This document shows, piece after piece, positions 1 to 11,250 of a stretch of 64,000 bases of DNA. The notes under the pieces were generated by a model, which saw only the letters and a list, made by a program, of their open reading frames with translations, was not told where the DNA came from and made no database searches. A program made the translations under genes and the position numbers. Each line of letters begins with the position of its first letter. The first letter of the stretch is position 1. Source of the DNA: Stenopsyche tienmushanensis (Eukaryota; Arthropoda; Insecta; Trichoptera; Stenopsychidae); the NCBI GenBank assembly GCA_008973525.1, contig WACJ01000126.1:2976001-3040000 (forward strand), in the 5' to 3' direction.

Positions 1-700
1 TGTTTCTTTGTATATAATAGTAAAATATTGGGTGGCAGAGTTTAAATGAGGCCGTATGAGCTGCCAAGACGAACATCAGAGTGGTTGACTAAATAAAGTT
101 ATCACGTCAGAAATGTTGAAGAAAATCAAAAAAATATAAAATAAAAATTGACTGAAATTCTAAACACAAGAAAGCTGTGCGCAAAATGGGTGCTGCTTTT
201 GCTCTCATTATAGTAAAAACAGCATCGTGAAGATGTTTCAATCGAGTGTTTGGCGATATTTTACAGCAATAAAGCTGAGTTTTTTCATCGATTCATAACC
301 TCAGATAAAACATGGGTCCATCACATGCATGCTTTTGTTATCGTACAGATCTTAGAAGACTCCGGGAACGCATTTATCATTGAAAATGCTGCAAAAAGCC
401 CATAAAAAAGGTCACAAAGTTTATGTGCTCAATCGGTCCGCCTTTCGGATCGCTGATAGGACGAATAGACGCCTCGCAATTGGACACCATGATCTGCGTA
501 CATGCAAAAAACAGTCAGAATAATGGGCTGAAAGAAGAAAATCGCTTCAAAGACAGTTCCAACGCAGGCAATGATAATGCGCGTTGGATATTTTAAATTT
601 ATTGATTACCTTCAAAATGGAAAAAATATCAACGTTAAATACTATGCGAAATATGCGAAAGTGTAGTTTCGTTAATTCATCATTCAATTAGTTAAGTTCG
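1..700 (+). mobile_element. mariner transposase fossil, cut by window start
   Basis: Conceptual translation with stops and frame changes gives recognisable mariner blocks in order: a linker segment reading VAEFK then CQDEHQSG (about 35-85), the helix-turn-helix end TRKLCAKWV (about 168-200), a catalytic-region segment SDKTWVHHMH (about 300-330), SKTVPTQA (about 545-575) and IDYLQNGKNINVKYYA (about 600-650). The order and spacing fit a mariner transposase of about 345 residues, but many stops make it a dead copy. The 5' part lies outside the window and no 3' terminal repeat was identified. It is the same family as the minus-strand copies at 33 kb and 55.5 kb, since all carry the RKLCA[KR]WVP signature. 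The superfamily is secure; the subfamily (irritans-like) is inferred. Confidence 0.85.
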
Positions 701-1805
701 GATTGTTTCCTCAAACACCCTTCAACAAACGCAAGATTTTTCTAAATAAGAAAAATGTCTCGATAGTAAAAGATTTGTCAATAATGAAAAGGCGCAGTCG
801 ATGGTTGATGGCTATTTTGTTCTAATTGTTGTGTTAAAAAACAGTTTTCATCGAGGAGATTTTGTAAGGAGGGTGATTGAATAATTGAATTTAAACGACA
901 AAAATATTCGTCTAAAATGAAATTGTTATCGTAACTTATAAAGCCTCTTTTCGAGCCAATGAAACGTATTGCTCCACAAAGAGCCTAATAAATATTGGAA
1001 TTTCTTTTCCTCCGTTCGTCGCTCGTCCAATAGATTCTTTTCATTATTCGTAATTGAAACCGATATTTTATTCTTTTCCACGTCTTTAAAATCCCCAACA
1101 ATCGATTACCATGGCGCAACCACCCGTTGGATGGAATCAGCGAACTTTTGCTCCATTAAGATTTCAAATCAGCGCAAGTGAGACGAATAATTTACCGGTC
1201 TCCAGCGTACGCTTCAAGTGCACAGCAAATTCCGTCTTCATGCCGCGCTCATTCCTCCCTCTCTACTTTTAAGAAGCTTAAGTTAAATTGCCGTATGAAA
1301 TTTATGAACTTAAAAATGCAAGAGACTGGAAGGTCGCGGTTGTCTCTGAGATCTTATTTAAACTTGGGTCTCGACGTTTGCTGGCAAACTGGCTATTGCC
1401 ATGTACTCGATGCAGGTGGATGCATCTTGCATCCATCTAAGATACCAACGAGCACATTTCTGAGAGCTCCCACAAAGATTTTTAAATATATTTATATATA
1501 GAACCAAATGTAAAATTCGCCCTCAAACCTGTATTTACATTTTTAATACATTCGCAGACGTACTTTGGTCAAAGGAATAGACGTGAATAAAATATAGAGA
1601 ACACACATTTTCACTTTGTAACATTAGACGATGACATTTCCTCGGAGAATCCTTCAGCTCGCTTATTTGTTGACGACTCAATAAATATTGTATTACCCGA
1701 TCCACTTTGGACACTTGAGATTTAACGCAGGATTTGGGGGATATTTTGGCGCCAGTCGTTTTAAATGGACGCTTTAAATGAAAGCTTAAAGATGTAAAAA
1801 TCATA
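701..1805. other. unique non-coding DNA
   Basis: AT-rich sequence with no repeat family recognised. Short open frames at 969-1181, 1178-1501 and (minus) 1535-1804 overlap or abut, show no domain, and are rich in S, F and R as chance frames are. A small inverted repeat GGATGCA...TGCATCC lies near 1420-1440. Confidence 0.5.
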
Positions 1806-2284
1806 ATGTAAAAAATATCAACCGATTTTGAAAAACTGGGTTTTTAGTAAGAAATTGTGACCTTCGAAAACCGGTTTTTTATTCTGAAAAATCCGATTTT
1901 AAATATATATATTTTTTTCATTATTTAACGCACGTACTCTTGCACTCAACATAACGACACGTTGGTCTAGGTAAGAAAAGTGAGAATAGAACTAGTTTAA
2001 ATTTTTTATGGAAGTGCCAAACGTGAGATAATTGATTGTATTATATTTTTTATTATTTTTGTGATAATTATAATTATATAATGTATAAATGTAAATTGTT
2101 AATTTAATGTATTCAAGTCTGCGTAAAACTTTTAATATTGAATGAAATTCGAATAATTTTTATATATCCTTTAGTTTAATTTTATATTTCAAATATTACT
2201 TAAAACTGAAAACCGGTGGAAAAAGGTTTCGTTCAAAATCCGAAAACCGGTTTTGAAGAATGTCGGTTTTTGTACAAGCCCTAG
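1806..2284. mobile_element. hAT-like non-autonomous remnant
   Basis: The right edge reads TCGGTTTTTGTACAAGCCCT. Its reverse complement begins AGGGCTTGTACAAAAACC, which resembles hAT-type terminal inverted repeats (CAGGG...). The left edge near 1810-1850 holds a degenerate counterpart (AACCGATTTTGAAAAACTGG), and GAAAACCGGTTTT-type blocks recur near both ends (about 1865-1905 and 2205-2260) around an AT-rich core. There is no transposase. hAT assignment rests on the TIR style alone; no 8-bp target duplication could be confirmed. Confidence 0.4.
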
Positions 2285-2398
2285 ATTTCATATTGACATC
2301 AGGATAATCTACCGCCATTCAACTATCGGACTGGAGAAAAATCGTCGCAAGGTGGAGGAAGACAATAAAAATGAATTTTTGTTAAAAATATTGATTTA

Positions 2399-2590
2399 CA
2401 GCAACCCTCCTATAGCGTTCACTTCGTTTGCGGCGTCTTTTGCGTAAGTAATGGGTAAAAAGGTTCAATACCCTCTCGCACGTGTTAATGAACTGAACAC
2501 GTATATATTTTGTATGGGTTAACCTAACTTTCTAAAGCGTTTTGCTTCTATAGCGTGGTCCCTATCTCGACGCTATAGAAAGGTTGACTG
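2399..2590. mobile_element. pogo/Tigger-type MITE, copy 1
   Basis: A 192-bp element with terminal inverted repeats: left CAGCAACCCTCCTATAGCG, and right (reverse-complemented) CAGTCAACCTTTCTATAGCG. A TA dinucleotide precedes the left end. A second inner inverted pair (TTCTATAGCG near 2548 and CGCTATAGAA at 2571-2580) sits at the right side. The interior is AT-rich and non-coding. The ends match the copy at 58,686-58,850. TIRs starting CAGT with TA targets suggest pogo/Tigger; mobilisation by a pogo transposase is inferred. Confidence 0.7.
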
Positions 2591-3120
2591 CCTTTGTATT
2601 TTCTGGGCCAAACCAAAATGGAGTAAGACAAGATGACTTCTTTCTCTAACTTGATTTGAAATTGAATTGAATTGAAATTCTAATAATTAATTGTTTTAAA
2701 TTATCTGTAGTGTGTCATACATTTTTTATGCCTTTTCTGAAATATATTCCCTACATTTGTACGAGTTTTATGTAGTATGTATAGAAGGGCTCGTGTAGGA
2801 GTTTTGTTTGTCTTTTTAACGCGTTTTTGGAGGCTTGTTATCTGTTTCATAGTTTGAATGAGTTGCATATCTAATTACATAATTTTATATAACCCATAAG
2901 ACAGACTTAAGCAGAATTATTATATTTATTTTAATAATTTTTTAAAGTTTATCAAGCATCATTTTAATGTGTAGATAATGTAGGTTTTCGTGACATAAAA
3001 TATTTTTATTTAAATATTAAGGATATTTATAAGTAAAGTCGTTTTCGATGCACCATCTTCAAAATAGTTTACTTTGATCTGTTTAATCGTAAGAAGGAGT
3101 TGGAGTTTCTCATGTGAGTC
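2591..3120. other. AT-rich non-coding spacer
   Basis: No ORF, RNA gene or repeat family recognised. The sequence is AT-rich with short homopolymer runs. Confidence 0.5.
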
Positions 3121-3164
3121 GGCCTTAAAAAGAAAAAAAACCACCCCTTCGGAACAAAGTCCAT

Positions 3165-3870
3165 GGAGTCGTATGCTTTTATTTAAAATACCATACTAAA
3201 GAGAAAGCAACAGAAACCACTAAGAACATCTGCGAGATTAATGATGATATATTGGATGTCAGGAAATGTAAAAAATGGTTTAAAAAAATTGAATCAAATG
3301 GTGATTTGAGTTAGAAAAATGAGCCTTAAAGTGGTTCTATTAACTATTAAAAAAATATCAGAAATGGTCGCCATATCTCAGAGGATCATAAAGAAGTTGA
3401 GCAAGATTCAAAAAGAAGATGTTTGAGTTCCACATGACTGACGGGCAACTCAGCATTCAGAACTCAGATTGCAAGAAAATAACTATTAAGCCCATTTAAT
3501 CGTGATTTAGGGAAAAAATACAATATTTAGAACGTGTATAAAATGATATTTCAACCCTTAAACGATCATTGCATTAAAAACCGAATCTCGCCGGATCTCA
3601 CACCATCTGATTTTCATCTATTTTGTTCGCCTAAGACTGAAAATCGCCTTTTCACATTATTTTTAGTCAAAACCCGCTGGATTTTTCGAGAAGGGTGTGG
3701 ATGATTTAAAAGTAAGATGGCAAAAGGTGATAGACAACGTAGAAAATTACCTTTTAATAGAAAAATTCAATTAAGCGTAAGAAAAAATATTTTTAATTGT
3801 ATTGACAGAAACGACATTACTTATGGACAGCTCCAAAACTAAAAATATTTTTTGTTATATTATAGAAAAT
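3165..3870 (+). mobile_element. mariner fossil with internal deletion
   Basis: Translated pieces match the two ends of a mariner transposase. The N-terminal part reads TTKNICEI then VRKCKKWFKKIESNGDLS, the HTH segment that normally reads 'ICEVYG...CQKWFxRFRSGDFxLKD'. The C-terminal part reads SPDLTPSDFHLF (about 3590-3625), the block holding the third catalytic Asp. Between them most of the catalytic core is missing, because the remnant VPHD motif (about 3430) lies only about 160 bp before SPDL. Stops interrupt every frame. The N-terminal motif style differs from the 1-700 copy and points to a separate mariner lineage. Confidence 0.75.
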
Positions 3871-4300
3871 GTGGTTTAGTATTATAATAACATGATGAGA
3901 AGTCGATAGTCTTCCACCTATAAATTTAAAATACAGAGTGCGGCAGGAACACTACCTTATTTAAAAAATGAATAACCCACACAGTATACGATATATCAGT
4001 TTAATTATAATTTTATGTTACAGAAAAACCTTTAAAAACATAATCCATAGCATAATCTTTATTAAACTTATATGACAAATAATTTTAGGTCTCTTTATTT
4101 TAAATGAATGTCATCGCATCTTTTTCCAAATAATTTTCACTTCAGGGCAAGCATTACAAATAAAGAAGTTTCCCTGCTGTATTCTGTATGTAAGCAACTT
4201 TAACAGTATTTTTTTTAGAAATATTTAAGGGCAAGGCTTGATTCTTTTAAATTCAGAGAGTTGATATCGTATTTTATTTATATAAAATCCATTAATTTCC
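3871..4300. other. AT-rich non-coding spacer
   Basis: Nothing recognisable: long A/T runs and no ORF above background. Confidence 0.5.
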
Positions 4301-4900
4301 AATACCGATTGTTAGAAAAGAGCCAACGATCGCTGTTGAGATTGAACGAGCCGCAATGATTAAGGACACGATTCCTGTCAGCCGACGAGGCTTTTTACAC
4401 GACGCCCTTGTTTATCGAGCACAAAGGAATCATGCGGTTTTTTAACGGCCGAAAGGACTCCTAGTTGGCACTTTATACGAAATCCAATTATAATATTTAC
4501 ATAAAGTGTGAAGTTCAGAGTTGGCGGAAGTAGCACCAATTAGTCATGGGACCGTAGAACACGCAAGTCTGGACACATGGCTGACACTTTGAGTGAAGGA
4601 AGACAGGCGTTTTGCATCATCAGTAACTAACTACAACTAACATTTTGTATGTCCGTAGACCTATATCAATGTCATATGAAGTAAAATAATCTCGCCCCCG
4701 ATATACGACGGGTGGTACACATTCGACCTTTCGTGCCTGTTGACCACCCCTCCCCACAAATGAAGTTATCTTTGATAAAATCGATTAACCATCATCGCCC
4801 ATTATAGACGCCGGAAATATTATTGCGGGAATTTGAGACAATTTGCTCCCGTAAGCAAACGAAGACGGTATCTATTAATAGATGAGGCTGTCTTGACGAC
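4301..4900. other. less AT-rich unique block
   Basis: Sequence of more balanced composition than its flanks, free of the repeat families found elsewhere in the window and without a usable ORF. It may be ordinary unique intergenic or intronic DNA, or may contain conserved non-coding sequence; the sequence alone cannot decide. Confidence 0.35.
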
Positions 4901-5751
4901 TCTATATATTTTCTTAATTAATTTCATATTATATTGAAATGAGTTCCAAAAATTCAACATTGAATCGATTCATTTTAAGGGAAGCATTTGGGCTATATCA
5001 AGTTTTCATTATTGAACTTTAAAGAAAAAGGAATCATAGACTTACTGAATTGCTTAAAAGTCCTTTCCAACATAGTTGCTGAATGGTAACTTTGGTGGTT
5101 TTTTTTTTAATATCGTTCAAAAAAAGATACATAATTCTTATATTAAGCATATCTTATAACTTGCATTATTAGAATATTTGATCTGTTTGTTGAAAATTAA
5201 AGCTAGCACTCGAATGATCTAGAAAGAGTATGCACGCATATGGTCCGTTCCGGGTCTTCATAGTGATTTATTTACTGTGCTTATATTTCTAATAGAATTT
5301 ATTCAAATTATGATGTCAAATATTATATTTACAATCTGTTTTATTGTTTTGTCAAATTTCAATTAAAGACCATAAATAGAAAGAGAAATTTTAGAAAAAA
5401 TGTCTATATATGTATTAGTTATTTAATAAAATATTTTTCAAATGCTCTTTACTAAATTCTCATTTATATAATTTAAGGGATGCATAAATTTCAATTTATC
5501 TCTAACTCAAAATATTTATTTATACTCTGAAATATTTATCCACATGGAACGCTTCAGACTTGCGTGGCAGTGTTAAACGTACAGACCAATTAAACTGGAA
5601 CATTACTAACGAGCAAGCAATTTACATTTGGCCGGAATATTTATAATTTTATAACTATGTTTTTATGGTTTTGAAAATATCATCTTATGGAGCCATTTTT
5701 TAACTGAATCATGATGTATGTATTTAGCCTATTGGTGAGTAATCTTGCATT
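4901..5751. other. AT-rich spacer with a Rep-B scrap
   Basis: Mostly featureless AT-rich DNA. Around 5205-5250 a short stretch (CACTCGAATGATC then AGAAAGAGTATGC) matches the beginning of Rep-B as seen near 45,490 and 27,540, so a truncated Rep-B fragment is probable. Confidence 0.4.
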
Positions 5752-6090
5752 TGATACAGAAAGAGTATGCCAGCACATTGAGTGCGGATATTAGTGAAGC
5801 GGAGACAGAGATGTGTTGCGTACTGTAAAGGTAAAGGTACCCTTACACGTTTGAATATTTACAAATATTGTGAAAAGCGATCCATAGCGCTTCATTTTCA
5901 ATGTCGTGCTTCTATTTCTAATACTATTATTTATCAATAATCAAATCAATGGTGTACTTTAAACTCAGCTTGGTACCAAAAGTGATTATATTTAAAACGC
6001 TATTATGGCGCCCAATAATATTAATAGTGTTAAGGTTCATTTATTGATATACAAGATCTATTCACGCTGCGCGGTTCTGAGTAGGAAATC
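5752..6090 (+). repeat. Rep-B dispersed repeat copy
   Basis: Shares ordered blocks with the copies at 11.9, 13.0, 27.5, 45.5, 55.1 and 59.9 kb: ATACAGAAAGAGTAT, GGAGACAGAGATG, a T/ACCCCTACACGT-like block, GTGTTAAGGTTCATTTATTG, GATATACAAG, and GCGCGGTTCTGAG. There is no coding capacity. The strand is nominal, defined by this block order. The class is unknown. The complement carries AATAAA within the TTTATTGATATACA block, which could be a poly(A) signal if the element is an LTR or LINE tail on the minus strand. Confidence 0.7.
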
Positions 6091-6545
6091 CAATTTCGGG
6101 ATCCCGGGCAGTTTTAGGTGCTCATGAATCCCGGGATTAGTAAACGTAATCCCGAAAAATTCGAGATTTAAATTTTTATTTAATAGAAATCGTACACCTC
6201 ACCAGCACGACGAAGGCTACTAAATCGAGGAATTCCTGCCGAAATTTGGACGCTTGGAAATAGTGGCGTAGCTACTAATTGGCAAGCTTATGACGACGCC
6301 TAGGGGCAGTATATGTTTTTCAAATTTTAATATTAACATTTCCCTACCGGTGATGTATTTACTACACATCGAATCTAATAATGGGAATATCGATATGAAA
6401 TATGATAGATATGAGGCTCAAAATTTTTGTATTCCTCCGTAATATAATTACGAATCACATAAAAGCATTATAGTATATAAGTATTTATCTGCAGCGACGG
6501 AAATAAATTATTTATCGGGAAATCGGGAATTTACGAGTTTTTGTC
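6091..6545. mobile_element. possible hAT-like remnant
   Basis: Contains an imperfect palindromic cluster (GGATCCCGGGCAG..., AATCCCGGGATTAG, TAATCCCGAAAAATTCG) and, at about 6261-6312, AGTGGCGTAGCTACTA...GACGCCTAGGGGCAG, similar to the CAGTGGCGTAGC ends of some hAT-like elements. A TCGGGAAATCGGGAAT block lies near 6515. No transposase and no clean target duplication are visible, so the call is weak. Confidence 0.25.
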
Positions 6546-6654
6546 GGCGTCTCAGCAGAAAGGAATTTTGCTCACGAATTTGCACTAATAGTAATGAAAA
6601 TTGCAATAAAGCAGTAAAATAATTAATAAATCGTGGTTTCAAAAGCATATATAA

Positions 6655-7050
6655 TACATAAATTAGTGTCTGTCATCTGTATGTATGTATTGTATACCCT
6701 TCTATGCTGTTTATTCGATTGCAATGAAACTTTGAGGAGTTATTGTGTGAATACCAACAAAGGTTTTTAAATTAGTTTAACCATTGTTTGTGTACAGAAT
6801 TTGTTTAGAAAGACGGTGTGAATGTATAATGTTGACACATTTTGGTTTGATGAAGTGAAATGGTGGCCACAGGGACGGGGAGAGGAAAGATGCGCGCGCA
6901 ATTCGGCTATTAAGCTCCGCTCACGGGAGAGAGGGAAACAATCGGTCTTCGAGGTGAGAGCGAGAGCGCGCATGCTTTTGGATCCTAGCCCTTCAGCCCA
7001 TGCTACACGTGGCCTGAAGCTAACGCGTGGCCTAAATTCGTGCTCAAACA
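6655..7050 (+). repeat. dispersed repeat shared with 49.0 kb
   Basis: Several blocks match 49,045-49,265 in the same order: TTCGATTGCAATGAAACTTTGAGGA (compare TCGATTACGATGAAATTTTGAGGA), TTGTTTGTGTAC, and TTTTGGATCCTAG followed by CCTTCAGCCC and GCTACACGTGGC. The arrangement resembles widespread arthropod non-autonomous repeats whose end reads AAAATGAATGTTTGTTTGT. Overlapping frames at 6767-6973 (minus) and 6822-7076 (plus) are by-products of the GC-richer middle and show no domain. Confidence 0.6.
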
Positions 7051-7060
7051 GTATAAGTTT

Positions 7061-7400
7061 TTCCTATAACGTTTAAATTATCTATAAAATTTAGTATGAA
7101 AATAAGTTTTAATATTGTCTATTTAATCTTAAATGATTGGACCATTGGTTTGAAGGTAGACATTTTTGTATCATAAAGAGATTTTCTACAGGAGCTAGAA
7201 ATTTAATCAGAAAACGTTTGTTTCGATACGGTATGAAAGCCAGAGGTTATCCTGTGTTTTATAGGGGATAGTGAGTATAATTATTTTACGTAGAAATAAA
7301 CGGTCAAAAGGAAAATCTTCGCAAGAACGAGCATTTAATGTAATTAAATAAATTTACAACTCGTCGACTGCGGGTTGGTTAACTCTATGTTAAGTCACTT
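7061..7400. other. AT-rich non-coding spacer
   Basis: No ORF, repeat or RNA gene recognised. Confidence 0.45.
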
Positions 7401-7960
7401 TGTCGGAGTTGCAAAATTAAAATAACAAAAGGCAAAGCAAAACTAAAAGTTATCTCAATTCAAAGCATATTTTAATCCTTCGTGTCGTTTACTATTTGTT
7501 TAATTATTTATGGGAAAAGTGGTCCATTTTCGACAGCAGCCGTGCGGCACCAACTTTCACAGGACAAGAATAGCTCGCGGAAGGACTCGTCGTGTATAAA
7601 AACAATTTCCATCAGGATTTATGAATATTCATCGTCCTCTGCGCATACAAATAACGTAATGAATGGGTTCGACACCGCCGGAGTTAACAATCCTCGTGTC
7701 AGATTTATTCCGACAATTACACCGTATCCCGGCAGGACCCGGTCACCCACACGACAAAACGGGACCCTGCGATATTTTTCTCAGCATTTGCTCTCCTCAC
7801 GGCGGAAAAGCCCGTTCGCATAAATTATCCTTGAAAAATTGTCTCATAAAAATCGCGCCATTTATTACACGCCGTGTTTATTTATATTTTTTTGCATTTA
7901 TTTATGTTTGTTATCCGGCACGTCGGATAAACGGCTGAGCGGCCAGATATATAGGCTAAA
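7401..7960. other. TE-free, GC-elevated block
   Basis: A stretch of clearly more balanced composition with no match to any repeat family in this window. Overlapping open frames on the plus strand (7482-7823, 7663-7938, 7839-8048) have no recognisable domain. Short AT-rich motifs of homeodomain or TTTAT type are embedded in GC-richer sequence, a texture seen in insect regulatory DNA. That role is inference; an unrecognised exon is the main alternative. Confidence 0.35.
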
Positions 7961-8215
7961 TAAAAGAATGCCCCTTTATGATTTATTTTATACGTATAGT
8001 AAAATAATATTTATTCGGTTTTATGGCGATAAGGTAGTAACAATCTGATTTATTTAAATAAAATGTAGGGATGAAAGTATGGCGAGTTTTTGGGACTTTG
8101 GAAAACATATACTATAGACTTTACATTGTCTTTACACTGCACATAAAATCAAGAGTGAGTTGATAATCCAAATGAAGCATTGCCAGTCCAAATATATTAA
8201 AAATTAAAAGAGAAA
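7961..8215. other. AT-rich non-coding spacer
   Basis: No feature recognised. Confidence 0.4.
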
Positions 8216-8219
8216 TGAA

Positions 8220-8420
8220 GCTTCTGCCTGATCTGCCGGACATGCATGGCGTCCGATTACGAGGCGCTCATTCGAAGTGTCAGCAGTCTGAAAAGTGGAC
8301 CGGTTAGACACACAAACTTTATGATCACCCATTCTTCTTTTAGGGCTCTTTGCGTGTTATACAATCTATGATCGTGAAAACCCCCACATCAGCTAGTATT
8401 TATAAGTGGCTTGTACCATG
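8220..8420 (+). repeat. LINE-2 3' tail fragment
   Basis: Matches 32,380-32,560, 32,745-32,935 and 54,612-55,000. Shared blocks include GGACCGGTTAGACACA, an ACTTTATG/CCTTGTGG block, TTTTAGGGCTCTTTGCGTG (elsewhere TTAGGGCTTTTTGTG), and GATCGTGAAAACCCCC. The upstream half is the decayed end of an ORF that in the 54.6-kb copy reads DADHVLWI. This is a 5'-truncated copy. Confidence 0.6.
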
Positions 8421-8869
8421 ATCTAGTTTTAATTTAAAATATATACATATATATCTTAACCTTTTCGTTAGTGAGCAAATTTAAAATCGATGAAGTCGTT
8501 GTTGTCATAATCGCATTACACCGATTACTTTCTGTCAGCTCCTAATCATCGTAAGACAATCTTCAATTCGAGGCAGAGTCAATTGTAAATGAACACTTGA
8601 TAGTGAATACAAGACCACGTCATTTCTTTACATAAACAATGCACAAAAAATCGATTCATTTGCTCCTCCTTTAGAAGGAAACGATAATTGAACAAAGACT
8701 CATTCAACACGCAGCGAAGAACGGCAAGCAATTAAATAAACAAACACTCTCGATAACACACAATATTCGGTCATTTCTTTGCGTAAACAAATAACACTCT
8801 TGAAATCGAAATCATTATAAGTCGATAAATTTGGGCTTAACGATCTATATAATCATGCGAGGAACTATC
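8421..8869. other. non-coding spacer
   Basis: Nothing recognisable. Confidence 0.4.
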
Positions 8870-9000
8870 CGTCTCAGTCTCCCGAACTGCGCTAAGTTTT
8901 CTCTGTCTCTATTCGCCTCGGAGCTTCAATGCACAAGAGTGCTCTTTCTGAATAGTGAAGGTCAAAACGGATATTTCCGATAGTACTCCCATACAGGTTA
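8870..9000 (-). repeat. Rep-B fragment
   Basis: The reverse complement reads TTCAGAAAGAGCACTCTTGTGCATTGAAG then a GAGACAGAGAAAAC block, matching the first part of Rep-B (compare 30,620-30,775 and 45,490-45,560). The rest of the repeat is missing. Confidence 0.5.
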
Positions 9001-9040
9001 AGCTAGCATACTTTTAGTTTTTATTTGATTTAGTTAGTCT

Positions 9041-9300
9041 CCCCCCCCCGCGCTCAGAGCACAAAGAGAATGGATATGTTGCGCAAAGAGTACGTCCGTC
9101 GTTCATTGATGCCGGGATCATCATCGACGATAATGTTATAGAGCGCTTCTAATGACCTCCGGCGCGATCTCCGCCGCCGAATAAGGTGACTATCGGGGAC
9201 TTTCGCAGCGGCAAATGCAATGAAATGGAAGCTCGATACAATCCATTCGCTCATTTTTGATTCTATACGACTTTATGCGTCATCCTTTATTTATGTTTTC
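9041..9300. other. poly-C tract and GC-elevated unique block
   Basis: Nine consecutive C (9041-9049) precede a short block rich in CG dinucleotides (to about 9300), including GGCGCGATCTCCGCCGCCG. The minus-strand frame 9054-9254 has no domain. Not repeated elsewhere in the window. Confidence 0.35.
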
Positions 9301-10740
9301 GGATCCCGAAACCAAAATTAAAAAAATAACGGTTCGATGTTTTTAAGACGTATTAATTCGCTTATCCGCTAAGAGTATGAGCTAGATTTTTTGTTACATT
9401 CAGAAGTTATTTCCATAAGATACCCAGCATATGGGTCATCTTCAATCGGCTCTTTTTACAACTTAATTGCTTACTTCAAAATGCAGCTTTGTAGTATAAA
9501 GGAATAGATTCTTTGTAAACTGCCATTATGTATGTAAGTGTCTACTTTAGTTTTTTGCCTTTTTTGTGAAGATATTTTGTAATTGATCTTCGCTCAAAGG
9601 ATACGTACATGTAAGACTTCACTTAGTATATATATATACATATAGTTTCATAGGTATAATCACGTTGAAATAATAGGGATATCGAAACGTCTTTACCGAT
9701 TGTTTAACAATGAAAGAATTAATTTATTTTTTTTATTTTTATTTACAAAATCTTAAAAAACATAATTTCCTTCATTACTACCTATTTTTTCCTATAGATT
9801 TTAGTTTTGAATGGAAATATGTACAAATTTGATTATCAATCTCAAAAGCTGTTTCTGATAAATGTAAATATGAATTTTATAAGCATACATAGAAAGCAAT
9901 TGGAAATTACTATGCAAAAAGTAATGGGAGTAGGCTTTTTAAATATTTTTTGCGGTTATTAATCTGAAACTCGACGCAATATTTTGCATGGTTTTGAAGC
10001 TATTCAAAGGAAATTTTAATTTTGTCACGATTTTTGCTTAAATACAAAACTTTTCAACTCATTATGTAGTCGTTTGAATAGTAGCGCTTAGTAAACTGAA
10101 GTAAGTCGTTGAGTTGCCGAGATTGAATAAAAGTAGTTTACGCCAAGTTCAATGGAATTCAATTTAATACGTCGAGAATGATTTGCCATAGGACACGTTG
10201 AAATGATTTCTTGGAAAAAGAATAAGAGATATTTTTTGCTTCATAATAGAGTATATTTTCAATTAAGTCCGATCGAAGTATCAAAATTTGTCTAGACAAT
10301 GGAAGTGATTAAATTGTATGAAACGTCAGAGGGGGAGCCTACGCCAGAATATTATAGATTCTCAAATATTCCGTTTTTGGAATAGTTTTCATTAATATTC
10401 ACCGAGACCATTTTCTATTTCCTGCCTTCATGAAGTGCCATGACTTGATTTATAGAGCGGGAAATATTTGTTTTCCGACAAAAGACGAATTACGAAAATT
10501 CTAGAGAAACTGTACTAGGCATTTTAATTAAAATCGAGGCATAATAACGGGTTGTCTTTGTATGTAAGGACAGCCTTTATAGATGTCTATTACATCTATA
10601 TAATGTAATATTAATGAGGTTTTAATTTAAGCTTCCTTTTAAAAATATTAGAATGTATTAAGTCAAAATGGGCCCAAAAATAACATTTTTTATCATAAAT
10701 TTAAAGGATACATTTTCTAAATATTATAATCTCATAACTA
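9301..10740. other. AT-rich non-coding spacer
   Basis: Long AT-rich stretch; no ORF, repeat family or RNA gene recognised. Confidence 0.5.
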
Positions 10741-10775
10741 AAAAGCTAGAAAAAATAAGACTAGAACAAGTTTAA

Positions 10776-11009
10776 TGTGTAAGTCTAATCAAGCCGTCTG
10801 AAAACTCAGTGGATGCTTTATTAAACTTTGCACAGTCTATACGAGCAGAAGGCTTTAAGAATATGAATGTCAAGGATATTAAAACTATACCAGTAGAAGA
10901 AGATATTAATCAAGAATTTTTGATGGAAATAATAACTATGATAATTAGGTATTCAGAAGACAGTAGAAAAATTAAGAAAGTTTCATATAATAGCGATTTG
11001 GAGCTATAA
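10776..11009 (+). CDS. small coding-like ORF, unrecognised
   Basis: The open frame after the stop at 10,773 reads 77 codons to TAA at 11,007-11,009. It has no ATG near its start; the first internal candidate is GTG at 10,809, which is not a credible eukaryotic start. The peptide is acidic and lysine-rich in a non-random way, with SENSVDALLNFAQSIRAEG followed by NMNVKDIKTIPVEEDI and a hydrophobic FLMEIITMII. That style suggests a fragment of a formerly translated protein, such as a transposase tail or an internal exon. I do not recognise the family. No splice acceptor or donor could be assigned with confidence. It may equally be a chance ORF in AT-rich DNA. Confidence 0.25.
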   Translation, partial: CVSLIKPSENSVDALLNFAQSIRAEGFKNMNVKDIKTIPVEEDINQEFLMEIITMIIRYSEDSRKIKKVSYNSDLEL

Positions 11010-11250
11010 TTGAAGAATCAAGTTATAGCTTACCAAACTTTTAATATTGTATTTATCGGCATTAAATTGAAGTCTACAAAGCTGCTTTTTTATCTACAAG
11101 TAGTTTATGTTAATTATTGTCAAATAAATTTCGTCTAATTTCGATATAAGATGATTAGGGTTTTGGTAGATGTGGCGAAATTTGTAGGGCGGAAACTTGA
11201 TTGGAGTATTGTAACTTTAAAAGCATTACAAAATTAAGAACATATGATAG

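Noticed and set aside
969..1501. Two overlapping plus frames of 70 and 107 codons
   Set aside because: Serine- and phenylalanine-rich without a domain; start codons are not supported.
7482..7823. 113-codon plus frame as a gene
   Set aside because: No domain, no start context, and overlapping frames on the same strand as expected in GC-elevated DNA.
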